Assembly (NCBI RefSeq): GCF_012999535.1
Contig: NZ_JABBWV010000001.1
Span: forward strand, 372,001-436,000
Direction of reading: 5' to 3'
Origin: Microbispora sp. H11081
GTDB lineage: Bacteria > Actinomycetota > Actinomycetes > Streptosporangiales > Streptosporangiaceae
DNA length: 64,000 nt
Under the pieces are notes generated by a model, which was not told the DNA's origin, searched no databases, and worked only from the letters and a program-made list of their open reading frames with translations. Below are positions 47,332-54,835 of this stretch, one piece after another (the stretch's first letter is position 1; each line of letters opens with the position of its first letter). The position numbers and the translations under genes were made by a program.

Positions 47332-47928
47332 TCAACTGGGCTTCCACGCGGGGTCGCGGCCGGTGAGCCCGAGCAGCCGGTCCAGCGGCGCGGCGTCGCC
47401 CGGCACCGGCACCGGCGGCCCGAACAGGCCGGGGCTGCCCTGCGGATGCTCGGCGACGATGGCGCCGACCCACTGGGACACCCGGTGCACCGCATTGGCG
47501 AGCGCGGGATCGTCGGCGGGGTAGGCGGAGCCGGTGGCCACGGCGAGATCCCAGCCGTGCACGAGGATCTCGTCGAGCGCGGACGTCCCGGCGACCTCGG
47601 CAGGCAGCACCCCGCCGCCGATCTCGGCCGTGCCGGTCCACGCGGACGGATCCCGCCACGCCTCCGCCAGTTCCGCGAGGCGGGCCGGGATGCGGTCGCG
47701 CCAGTCCTCGCCCAGCCTGGACGCGTCCGGCACCGGCGGACGGCCACCACCCTCCAGCGGAATCTTCCGCGCGGCCGAGGCGAAGGCGAGGGAGAGGCCG
47801 TCGATGTGATCGAGCAGCTCACCGACCGTCATGCCCTCGCACGGCGTCGGTTCGCCGAGCTGGTCGTCGGACACGTCACGGATGACCGCCGCGAGTCTGT
47901 CCGCCGCGGGCCCCAGGTCGGCCGTCAC
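47332..47928 (-). CDS. TIGR03086-family metal-binding (DinB-like) protein
   Basis: A 198-residue member of the DinB/maleylpyruvate-isomerase-like four-helix family. The metal-binding His positions are in VGELLDHIDGL and LDEILVHGWDLAVATG, and the TPCEGMTVGEL motif is typical. GTG 47928 overlaps the stop of a 47-codon gene upstream (GTGA), indicating translational coupling. The substrate is unknown; relatives transfer or isomerise thiol adducts. Confidence 0.85.
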   Translation of the reverse strand: MTADLGPAADRLAAVIRDVSDDQLGEPTPCEGMTVGELLDHIDGLSLAFASAARKIPLEGGGRPPVPDASRLGEDWRDRIPARLAELAEAWRDPSAWTGTAEIGGGVLPAEVAGTSALDEILVHGWDLAVATGSAYPADDPALANAVHRVSQWVGAIVAEHPQGSPGLFGPPVPVPGDAAPLDRLLGLTGRDPAWKPS

Positions 47929-48068
47929 CGGGTCACCGCCACGGTGAGCCGGTCGAGCCGCCGCCGCGGGACGTCCGGATCCGGCAGGGCGAGGCGGACG
48001 GGATGCGGGGGTGCGGCCGACGGCGGCTCGCGCCGTACGGCGGGGCGGGTCGCGGATCTGGCGATCAT
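47925..48068 (-). CDS. Small hypothetical peptide coupled to the DinB-like gene
   Basis: A 47-codon reading frame with a very good ribosome site (GAGGAGG, five bases before ATG 48068). Its stop overlaps the GTG of the following gene. The product is Arg/Pro-rich (MIARSATRPAVRREPPSAAP at the start, RRRLDRLTVAVTR at the end), with no Cys or membrane segment. It may be a real small protein or simply a leader that couples translation; no family is recognised. The rest of the gap up to the methyltransferase (48069-48300) shows nothing. Confidence 0.5.
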   Translation of the reverse strand: MIARSATRPAVRREPPSAAPPHPVRLALPDPDVPRRRLDRLTVAVTR

Positions 48069-48300
48069 GACGCCTCCTCGGATGGGCGGGCGGGGGATGG
48101 CCGAGGACCTGCCGCGGCATATGCGCGTGACGCGCCACACGTCGTGAGCCAGAGAGCGGGCACCTCGCAGGACGCCGCATGATCCTCGATCACATGCTTG
48201 ACGTTAAGGCCGCAATAACGGACGCGCAGCCAGATGAGTGAACTTTCCGGGCGCGGAAACTCGGTGGACGCATCCCGGAGCCCGGGGTGATCGTTGGGGC

Positions 48301-49050
48301 ATGCGCCAGGAGGAGATCTGGGACGCCGACGCCGCTCGGCGCTACGACACGCCGGGGACGGGGATGTTCGCCCCCGAGGTTCTCGGGCCGGCCGTCGACC
48401 GCCTCGCCGAACTCGCGGGCGGCGGACGGGCGCTGGAGTTCGCGATCGGAACCGGGCGCGTGGCCGTGCCGCTCGCCGGACGCGGAGTGCCCGTCACCGG
48501 CATCGAACTGTCCCGGCCGATGATCGACCGGCTGCGCGCGAAGGTGGACGAGGCGACGATCCCGGTCTTCGCCGGCGACATGGCGACCGCCGTCGCCCCC
48601 GGGGAGTACGCGCTCGTCTACCTCGTCTACAACACGATCTCCAACCTGCTCACCCAGGCCGAGCAGGTGGCGTGCTTCCGCAACGCCGCAAGGCATCTGA
48701 CACCCGGGGGCCACTTCGTGATCGAGCTCTGGGTGCCCGAACTGCGCAAGCTCCCGCCGGGACAGCAGGCCGTGGTGTGGCATGGCGAACCCGGCTATAT
48801 CGGGCTCGACACCTTTGACGTGCTGCGGCAACAGATCGTGTCGCACCATTTCCACTTCGACGAGAGCGGGCAGGCCCGGCTGTTCCGCAGTCCTCATCGC
48901 TATATCTGGCCTGCCGAGCTCGACCTCATGGCCCAGCTCGCCGGGTTCGAGCTGGAGTCCAGGCACGCGGACTGGACGGGAGGCGAATTCACCGCCGAGT
49001 CGCGCTCGCACGTGTCCGTCTACCGCAGAACGTCATCGCCGGTCGTCTGA
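48301..49050 (+). CDS. Class I SAM-dependent methyltransferase
   Basis: A 249-residue methyltransferase. Motif I is ALEFAIGTGRVAVPLAGRG, followed by the acidic GIELSRPMIDRL, and motif IV/post-I is LVYLVYNTISNLLTQAEQVA. The UbiE/MerR-adjacent type of small-molecule methyltransferase is suggested; the substrate is unknown. ATG 48301 opens the conserved domain, though no strong ribosome site is visible. It is monocistronic. Confidence 0.88.
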   Translation: MRQEEIWDADAARRYDTPGTGMFAPEVLGPAVDRLAELAGGGRALEFAIGTGRVAVPLAGRGVPVTGIELSRPMIDRLRAKVDEATIPVFAGDMATAVAPGEYALVYLVYNTISNLLTQAEQVACFRNAARHLTPGGHFVIELWVPELRKLPPGQQAVVWHGEPGYIGLDTFDVLRQQIVSHHFHFDESGQARLFRSPHRYIWPAELDLMAQLAGFELESRHADWTGGEFTAESRSHVSVYRRTSSPVV

Positions 49051-49206
49051 CAAATCACGGAAGAAAAGGCCGGGAAGACCTCGGAGAAAAGGGGAGAGCC
49101 CCGCGAGGCTACTCCCTCGTGGGGCAGGCGGGTCCAGCCGGTTCGACGTACGGTTATCCGGTCCTTGCTGCTCTTGCTGCCTCACTCTCCCCGCTTGCTG
49201 ATACCG

Positions 49207-49596
49207 CTACCGCGGCAGGCGTCCGCGCTCCATGCGACCGCGTTCTTCGATGCGTCCGCGTTCCATGCGTCCGCGCTCTTCGAACCGTCCGCGCTCCATG
49301 CGCTCGCGGTTTTCCATGCGTCCGCGCTCTTCGAACCGTCCGCGTTCACGGCCGCGTTCTTCCATGCGCCCGCGCTCCCGCTCCCTCTGCCGTTCACGTT
49401 GGCCGTACTGGCCGTACTGACCGTGATGGCGGTGGCGCTCCCTGCCCCGGCACCTGCCGCCGGGGCAGGGCTGTGCCGGAGTCTGCGTGACTCGTACGGT
49501 GTCGCCGGCGGCATTGACCGGCTGCGCCTGCATCGTCACCGGGACGATGAGGGCCGACGCTGTGATCGCGCCAGCGGCGAGTGCTTCCTTGAGCAT
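49207..49596 (-). CDS. Small secreted Arg/Glu-repeat protein
   Basis: A 129-residue protein. The signal peptide is MLKEALAAGAITASALIVPV with a plausible cut after AQPVNA. A short region with CPGGRC follows. Then comes a repetitive tail of about 70 residues with units such as ERGRMEERGR, ERGRFEERGR and ENRERMERGR, up to the C terminus. The tail is highly charged and nearly balanced in Arg and Glu, and is probably disordered. At DNA level the repeats vary, so they are maintained at least partly as protein. No family is recognised; a wall- or spore-associated role is only a guess. The opposite-strand frame here is a shadow. Confidence 0.6.
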   Translation of the reverse strand: MLKEALAAGAITASALIVPVTMQAQPVNAAGDTVRVTQTPAQPCPGGRCRGRERHRHHGQYGQYGQRERQRERERGRMEERGRERGRFEERGRMENRERMERGRFEERGRMERGRIEERGRMERGRLPR

Positions 49597-50016
49597 GAGT
49601 ATCACTCCGTCAACTCCGATACAGCCCAGGGAAACGCCCGGACGCACGGAGCGTGAATCGCTTCATCGAACCTTCGATCCAGACCCTGATTCTCACGCTA
49701 GAGGTAACGAAAGGCGCAGTCACCCAGCAATGCGCAAAGGACCGTTTTCCGCACCAGAAAACGCATCACACTCGAAATCATGCCGAGCGATTTCCCGGCG
49801 TCGACCATGCCTTTGCGCCGGTCGGCGAATTCCTGACGCATCATTGAGGCGCATTGGTTGCCATCGCACACGCTCGCTTGGAGCCGGTCTCCGGCCCTTC
49901 CGGGGCATTACAGGGAGTTACTGACGGAACCCGTGCGGGTTCTCGGGCTTGCCATGACCGCCACCGAGCCCGGGATGGAGGACGGGCGCCGCCTCCGTCC
50001 GCGATGCCGTGACCGG
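49597..50016. other. 420-base intergenic stretch
   Basis: The spacer is less GC-rich than the surroundings near 49650-49800. It should hold the promoter of the Arg/Glu-repeat gene, and CTAGCG appears at about 49697-49702 in the complement as a possible -10. I see no gene: the small frames here lack ribosome sites. Confidence 0.4.
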
Positions 50017-50961
50017 TTAGAGCGGGAAGCGACCGATCCGCCAGCGCCAGTGGCGGCCCGCCTTCAGGTGATCGACGATCGCGCGCTGAAGCACGGTGCG
50101 GCGCGGCAGGCGGTCGAGCGGCGTGGTCAGCGTGCGGAACACGAAGCGGAGCACCTCGACGTCGGCGTCGATCCCTTCCTGCTCCTCGTAGGGCGCCAGC
50201 TCGAACCTCTGCTGGAACCTGGCGATGTTGGAGTCCTCGGGCAGGTACTCCAGCAACTGCGGGTCGAGCAGCCACGAACCGCAGGAGAACGCCGTGTAGC
50301 GCTCGCCGGGAAAGTGGCGCGGGAAGAACGCGCGGGCCTCGTCGAGCGACGCATCGACCGCTTCCGGGGTCAGCGGCCCCGAGTCGGGGACGTGCAGGCC
50401 GATGGCGTCGTCGCCGCGATGGTGCTGCAGCCGGCCCAGCTCGTAGACACCGCCGCGCGCGTGCAGCGTCAGCCAGCTCTGCATGACCGGCCAGCCCTCA
50501 CCGCGCATCCGCCGGTCGACCGCGAGGTTGCGCCCCAGGTCGGCGAGGGTCTTCCACGACACGGCGTCGGCGATGCCGTGGTCGCGGTGGTAGCCCCTGA
50601 CGACGTCGACCAGGGCCAGGTAGGCGTACACGTATAGATGCCGCCAGGCGGGGCCGCGATCGCGCGGCAACTCCGGACCGGGCGACAGCCAGCCATGGCC
50701 GCCGAGGTCGGCGCGGACCAGGGCGATCGAGCGGTCGAGCAGCCAGCGCAGTTCGGGAGTCCACAGAGTAGATCCGGGATCGGGCCAGCCGGCCATGATC
50801 TCGGCGGCGTCGTCAGGCGGCACCGCGAGCCGGTCGAGGATCGCGGGCGCGTCGTCCTTGGCGGGCAGCGGAGCCGACGGCCCATCGCCGGCGAGCAGAT
50901 GCACACGGTGGATTTCCCCGACTGGTACCCCGAGCCGGGCGGCGGTCTCGTCAAGATCCAC
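50017..50961 (-). CDS. Acyltransferase domain-containing (GNAT-like) protein
   Basis: A 314-residue cytosolic protein. It resembles actinobacterial proteins annotated as acyltransferase-domain or N-acyltransferase proteins. Its N-terminal half is helical (DETAARLGVPVGEIHRVHLL), and its C-terminal half has GVYELGRLQHHRGDDAIGLH and LHVPDSGPLTPEAVDASLDE, followed by a FPRHFPGERYTAFSCGSWLL segment. A clean CoA-binding loop is not visible to me, so the catalytic claim is weak. It is transcribed away from a 210-base gap and stands alone. Confidence 0.5.
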   Translation of the reverse strand: MDLDETAARLGVPVGEIHRVHLLAGDGPSAPLPAKDDAPAILDRLAVPPDDAAEIMAGWPDPGSTLWTPELRWLLDRSIALVRADLGGHGWLSPGPELPRDRGPAWRHLYVYAYLALVDVVRGYHRDHGIADAVSWKTLADLGRNLAVDRRMRGEGWPVMQSWLTLHARGGVYELGRLQHHRGDDAIGLHVPDSGPLTPEAVDASLDEARAFFPRHFPGERYTAFSCGSWLLDPQLLEYLPEDSNIARFQQRFELAPYEEQEGIDADVEVLRFVFRTLTTPLDRLPRRTVLQRAIVDHLKAGRHWRWRIGRFPL

Positions 50962-51171
50962 GCGGCCGACCCTACCTGCCGACGGCCGTCCCCGACAGCC
51001 CGTGGCGCCGCCGGCACGGGAGAACCCGGCCCGGGGATACCGCCGGATGCAGGGTGAACCGACCCGATTCGGCGTGTGCCGTGCCCGCAGTAGGAGGGGG
51101 TACGCGACGCGATGTATGCGGGAATGCCCGCATATTGGAGCGAGTGCGACAACCCGGCGGTTGTTACGCGG

Positions 51172-51573
51172 TCAGATGCCGATCAGCCGTACGCGGTTGC
51201 CGCACAAACGGATCATGTCGTCGACGTCGGAGGTCAGCACCACCACCGGGCCTGGCTGGCGCAATGCCATCTCGGCGATCGTCGCGTCGATCGCGTACTT
51301 GTGACCGTGCAGGCCTGTGGCCTTGAGCAGTTCGGCGGACCTCTTCGCCGTGCTCTCGGTCACCGGCTCGATCTTCACGCGGGAGAGCACCCATCGCAGC
51401 CGCGACATGTCCACTCGCGGGTGGCTGACTTCCACGATCGTGTTGGCGCCGATGACGAAATCGGCACCCAGAGAATGAAACACCTGGAACATGGCGAGGA
51501 CCTTGCGGTCCTGCGCGACCCAGGCGGAGACTCCTTGCGAGTCGAGGACGACGGTTTCGACGTGCTCGATCAC
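51172..51573 (-). CDS. PIN-domain toxin (VapC-like)
   Basis: A 133-residue PIN ribonuclease. The acidic residues are in VVLDSQGVSAW (first Asp), NTIVEVSH (Glu), YAIDATIAEMAL (Asp) and VVLTSDVDDM (last Asp pair). GTG 51573 overlaps the antitoxin stop (GTGA), the usual type II toxin-antitoxin order. Expected role: cleavage of RNA when free of its antitoxin. An 8-bp hairpin (51115-51134) follows on the same strand. Confidence 0.85.
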   Translation of the reverse strand: MIEHVETVVLDSQGVSAWVAQDRKVLAMFQVFHSLGADFVIGANTIVEVSHPRVDMSRLRWVLSRVKIEPVTESTAKRSAELLKATGLHGHKYAIDATIAEMALRQPGPVVVLTSDVDDMIRLCGNRVRLIGI

Positions 51574-51818
51574 GCAGCGCTCGCCGAACCGCCGGAATCC
51601 GCCGACCCGAAGATACGTGCGCGGGCCTCGGCGAGTTCCTCGTCGGTGAACGCTCCGTGCTCCTCCTGGTGACGCAGCAGGTCGGTGGCCAGGAGTTGAT
51701 GCCGTAGCTGGCGTGCCACCGCCTCGGCGACATAACCCGAGACGTTGTCGGTGAGCTTCTTGAGCTCGGCGACCTGGTCGTTCGGCAATGTCACCGTGAT
51801 GCGTGTCGTGTCGGCCAT
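51570..51818 (-). CDS. Ribbon-helix-helix-type antitoxin
   Basis: An 82-residue protein. It starts MADTTRITVTLPNDQVAELK, the beta-strand plus first helix of ribbon-helix-helix repressors, followed by VSGYVAEAVARQLRH. The C-terminal acidic/Ala region would wrap the toxin. It lies directly upstream of and overlaps the PIN gene, so it is probably the cognate antitoxin and autorepressor. Confidence 0.82.
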   Translation of the reverse strand: MADTTRITVTLPNDQVAELKKLTDNVSGYVAEAVARQLRHQLLATDLLRHQEEHGAFTDEELAEARARIFGSADSGGSASAA

Positions 51819-51916
51819 ACGTCAATCATATCGCGGTATGCGCCTGTCGCGTCGTGAAACGCTCGACCCTCATCAGCACCGCGTCGACACCCATGATCAC
51901 AGCCTAGGTGTGCCGA

Positions 51917-52555
51917 TCAAGACTGAATCCTCCTGTTGACGTGTGCGATCCGCCAGCCGTCCCGGGTGGCGGTCAGCCGGGTGGTGGACAGGGGAGCCAG
52001 GTCGAAACGGGCGGCGCCGAACGGGCCGAGCCCGAGTGCGTGGGCGAGCGCCGCCCGGATGGTGCCGACGCCGCAGACCGCGACTCCTTCGGGCGCCTCT
52101 CGTACGCTGTCGAGCCAGCGCGCCACCCTGGCGGCGTGCGCGGTCAGCGGTTCGCCGCCGTGCGGTGCGACGTCGGGGTCGGCCAGCCACAGAGCGAGCG
52201 CGTCGGGTTCCTCCCTCGCGATCCGCTCGTAGGGCAGTCCGCGCCACCGGCCGCAGTCCGCCTCCCCGAGCGCGGCGGTCTCGTACGCCGCCAGCCCCAG
52301 CGCGGCGGCGGTCTGCCGCGCGGCCCGTACGGGGGCGGTCCAGGCCGTCGTGACGCCGGTGAACCCCATCGGTCCCGGCATGGCGTCCGCAGTGCCGGCG
52401 GTTTCCCGGGCCGGGGTGCGGGCGGCCAGAGCGAGTGCGGTGGCTCTGGCCAGGCTCGCCGCGTCGGCGTCCTCGTCGGCGGGGAATCGGGCGGCCCGCG
52501 TCCCCGGCGTGGTGGCGTGCCGTACGAACAGCACCTCAGCTCGGCGCGGCGGCAC
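51917..52555 (-). CDS. Histidine phosphatase-family protein of the cobalt-transport operon
   Basis: About 212 residues (GTG 52555), or 205 if GTG 52534, directly after the cbtA stop, is the start. The N-terminal phosphohistidine motif LFVRHATTPGTR is intact. The second catalytic His, normally in a VVSHGGVIRA-like segment, is replaced here: VAVCGVGTIRAALAHAL. It overlaps or abuts cbtA and lies downstream of the same riboswitch. Relatives in B12 loci are CobC-type phosphatases, but with this change the enzyme may be inactive or altered. Confidence 0.78.
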   Translation of the reverse strand: MPPRRAEVLFVRHATTPGTRAARFPADEDADAASLARATALALAARTPARETAGTADAMPGPMGFTGVTTAWTAPVRAARQTAAALGLAAYETAALGEADCGRWRGLPYERIAREEPDALALWLADPDVAPHGGEPLTAHAARVARWLDSVREAPEGVAVCGVGTIRAALAHALGLGPFGAARFDLAPLSTTRLTATRDGWRIAHVNRRIQS

Positions 52556-53288
52556 TCATGGGAGCCGCGGCGCTTCGTGCCGCCCGGTCGCAGGCCCAGC
52601 CGAACAGCGCGCCGAAGACCGTCCAGAAGACGAACTGCGTGCCGAGCGAGGCGAGCCTGAACTCCCACAGAAGCGTGGCGGGGAAGCCGTCGGGCACCTC
52701 GTCGACCGTGGGCAGCAGCAGCCACGCGGCGACCACCGGCACAAGGAACGCGGCCGCCACGGCGACCCACCGGGGCCACGCGCCCGCGTGGACGTGGCGG
52801 GCCGTCGCAACCGCGATCGCCACCGCGGCCAGCCCGACGAGCACCATCACCACGTACAGCGCGGTACGGCTGTTGATCGTGGCCGGATCGCCCACCGCAG
52901 GTGGATTGGCCGGATATTTCAAGAAGGGGACGAGGATTACCGCGACGAACGCAGTCCCCGCGGCCGCCAGTGCCAGGCACCCGTCCGACCGCGGCTCGAC
53001 CCGCCCGCGCAGCCCGGCGAACACGAGCGCGAAGACGCCGCCCACGGCCAGCCCGTAGAGCCCGGTGGCGAGGAACAGCCCGGCCTTCTGCACCGGCCTG
53101 CCGACCTCGGCCTCCGCGCCGTGACTGTGCCCGTGTCCGTCCGCCGCGGCGGGCGCCGGCGCCGCGGCCTCCTCCAGCGCGATCGCCGCGTCCACCTGGG
53201 GTTCCCCGACGGCGAAGGCGAACCCGCCCGCGATCAACCCGGCCAGGAGCCCCAGGAGCAGGCCCCTGACCACGAGGGTCCGTACCAC
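52536..53288 (-). CDS. cbtA: CbtA-family cobalt transporter subunit
   Basis: A 250-residue membrane protein with about five to six hydrophobic segments: VVRGLLLGLLAGLIAGGFAF at the start, FLATGLYGLAVGGVFALVFA, and PFLKYPANPPAVGDPATI in the middle, the CbtA signature. A His-rich loop (DGHGHSHGAE, about residues 55-65) probably binds cobalt. It follows cbtB by eight bases and a cobalamin riboswitch lies upstream of both. Confidence 0.92.
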   Translation of the reverse strand: MVRTLVVRGLLLGLLAGLIAGGFAFAVGEPQVDAAIALEEAAAPAPAAADGHGHSHGAEAEVGRPVQKAGLFLATGLYGLAVGGVFALVFAGLRGRVEPRSDGCLALAAAGTAFVAVILVPFLKYPANPPAVGDPATINSRTALYVVMVLVGLAAVAIAVATARHVHAGAWPRWVAVAAAFLVPVVAAWLLLPTVDEVPDGFPATLLWEFRLASLGTQFVFWTVFGALFGWACDRAARSAAAPMSAAAPS

Positions 53289-53296
53289 GCCGCCGC

Positions 53297-53488
53297 CTAG
53301 TGGCAGGGCACGCCGAGCAGGTGCCGCCCGTCGTGCATCAGTTCGTGCAGGAGGGTGCCCGTCTGCGAAACGGCGCCGTTGTCCATCAGGACGAGGTACG
53401 CCAGGAGCAACAGCACCGGCACGGCGAGCAGCCAGAGGCGAAGGTGCGGAAAGGGAACGGCCGAAGGGGTGGTGGACAGCCCGCTCAT
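53297..53488 (-). CDS. cbtB: CbtB-family cobalt transporter subunit
   Basis: A 63-residue single-span membrane protein. One hydrophobic helix (LWLLAVPVLLLLAYLVLMDN) is followed by the His-rich CbtB tail HELMHDGRHLLGVPCH, which is thought to bind the metal. GAGGAGG precedes the ATG. It is the first gene after the minus-strand cobalamin riboswitch. Confidence 0.93.
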   Translation of the reverse strand: MSGLSTTPSAVPFPHLRLWLLAVPVLLLLAYLVLMDNGAVSQTGTLLHELMHDGRHLLGVPCH

Positions 53489-53519
53489 AGATCCTCCTCA
53501 GGGGTGACGCGTCCCATGT

Positions 53520-53670
53520 AACGAGGTCACGGCGGCCAAGCGACCTGGCTCCCGGGATCTGCGTCCCGGATACAGTGGCGCGTCCGCACCGGCATCTCAC
53601 CGGATTTCCCTTGGACGACCGTGAAGTCCACCGGAACGTATCCGCTCCTTTCGTTCGCGTCAATGCGGTG
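53520..53670 (-). promoter_or_regulatory. Cobalamin riboswitch upstream of cbtB-cbtA
   Basis: Read on the minus strand it contains the classical core: GGGAAATCCGGTGAGATGCC, then GGTGCGGACGCGCCACTG, then GGGAGCCAGGTCGC near the 3' end. This B12-box order is diagnostic. It ends about 30 bases before cbtB and should shut off cobalt uptake when adenosylcobalamin is abundant. Confidence 0.92.
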
Positions 53671-53739
53671 ACCCCCTCGCCTGCCATGCCGTTCTCCCCT
53701 TCCTGAGGGCGGCTGTTCGCCGAGGCGGGCCCGCGATAC

Positions 53740-53935
53740 GCTTCGGAGGCCAGTCGTACTCCATCACGTGGAGTCAGGGAATCCGGTGGAATTCCGGAGC
53801 TGACGCGCAGCGGTGAGGGGACGGGAAGGACATGCCGGCAACGGCGGCCACTGGACCTGCGGGTCTGGGAAGGTGTCCTCTCCCGGGTGATCCGAGTCCG
53901 AAGACCTGCTGGTGCTGACGGCACCCGTCGTCGGG
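53740..53935 (+). promoter_or_regulatory. Cobalamin riboswitch upstream of cobG
   Basis: Plus-strand core: GGGAATCCGGTGGAATTCCG (53777-53796), GCGCAGCGGTGA, GCGGCCACTGG, and GAGTCCGAAGACCTGC (53894-53909). It lies 50-60 bases before cobG. It and the cbtB riboswitch point away from each other within about 420 bases. Confidence 0.92.
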
Positions 53936-53989
53936 TCATGGTGGGTTTCGCGTATGGACCCGGACTCTGAACAAGGTGAATGACTCCGG

Positions 53990-54835
53990 ATGAACCGGTT
54001 TCGACCAGACCGCTGCCCGGGCGTACTGCGTCCCTGGCCCGCCGCCGACGGGCTGCTGGTGCGGTTGCGTCTCCCCGGCGGCAGGGTCTCTGCCAAGTCG
54101 CTGCACGCCCTCGCCGAGGTGGCGGAGCGGTACGGGGACGGGCGTGTTCATGTGACCACCCGCGCCAACCTGCAGGTTCGTGCCATGCCCGCCGTTCCCG
54201 GCGCCGAACGCCTGCCCGACGAGGTGCTCACCGCCCTGGAGGCGACCGGCCTGCTGCCCAGCCGGGCCCACGACCTGTCGCGCAACGTGATGGCGTCCCC
54301 GCAGACCGGGCTGGCCGGTGGCCGGGCCGACCTGCGTCCCGTGGTGGACGCCCTGGACACCGCGCTGTGCGGCGATCCCGGGCTGGGGCGGCTGCCCGGA
54401 CGGTTCCTCTTCGTCCTCGACGACGGTCGCGGAGACCTGCTGGATCGCTCGTGCGACCTGGGCCTGGTGGCGCTCGATGGCGGGTCGGCCCAGCTCCGGA
54501 TCGGCGACGCGTGGGGCGCTGTCGTGCCGCTGCGGGACGCGCACGCGCACCTCGCCGGTCTCGCCAGGCTCTTCCTCGGCGCGCGCGGTGCGGGGCCGGA
54601 CGCTCCCTGGCACGTCGTCGAACTGCCAGAACCGCTGGTCGCACCGGTGCCCCGGTCCCGTGGCGTCCCCGCCGCCGCCCCGCCGCTGGCCTTCGGCCCC
54701 GTGCCCGGAGGCGTCCACCGGCCGGTGCCTGCGCGAGGGCTGGACCGCGCCGCCGTTGAACGGCTGTGCGCCGCCGCCCCCGAACTCCTCGTCACCCCCT
54801 GGCATGGCGTCCTGATCCCCGAGGGAACCCGATGA
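53990..54835 (+). CDS. cobG: CobG-like precorrin-3B synthase, C-terminally truncated
   Basis: A 281-residue protein. It matches the N-terminal and middle parts of CobG: CPGVLRPWPAADGLLVRLRL, VHVTTRANLQVRAMP, LSRNVMASPQTGLAGG, and RFLFVLDDGRGDLLDRSCDL. Actinobacterial homologues are about 360-400 residues and continue after the LLVTPWHGVLIP-type segment with a Cys-rich part (CTGxPGC and CxxxCG) that holds the [4Fe-4S] cluster and sirohaem. Here the gene stops there, 281 codons in, overlapping cobH (ATGA). No remnant of the missing part is seen downstream. Activity as precorrin-3B synthase is therefore doubtful without a partner. Confidence 0.8.
   Translation: MNRFRPDRCPGVLRPWPAADGLLVRLRLPGGRVSAKSLHALAEVAERYGDGRVHVTTRANLQVRAMPAVPGAERLPDEVLTALEATGLLPSRAHDLSRNVMASPQTGLAGGRADLRPVVDALDTALCGDPGLGRLPGRFLFVLDDGRGDLLDRSCDLGLVALDGGSAQLRIGDAWGAVVPLRDAHAHLAGLARLFLGARGAGPDAPWHVVELPEPLVAPVPRSRGVPAAAPPLAFGPVPGGVHRPVPARGLDRAAVERLCAAAPELLVTPWHGVLIPEGTR

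Noticed and set aside
49165-49656. Plus-strand frame with Ala/Ser/Phe/Pro-rich repeats and hydrophobic stretches
   Set aside because: It is the complement of the Arg/Glu-repeat gene. The minus-strand reading has a signal peptide and ribosome site; the plus-strand one does not.
49653-49847. 64-codon plus-strand frame in the 420-base gap
   Set aside because: No ribosome site, no recognisable features, and it overlaps the likely promoter of the Arg/Glu-repeat gene.
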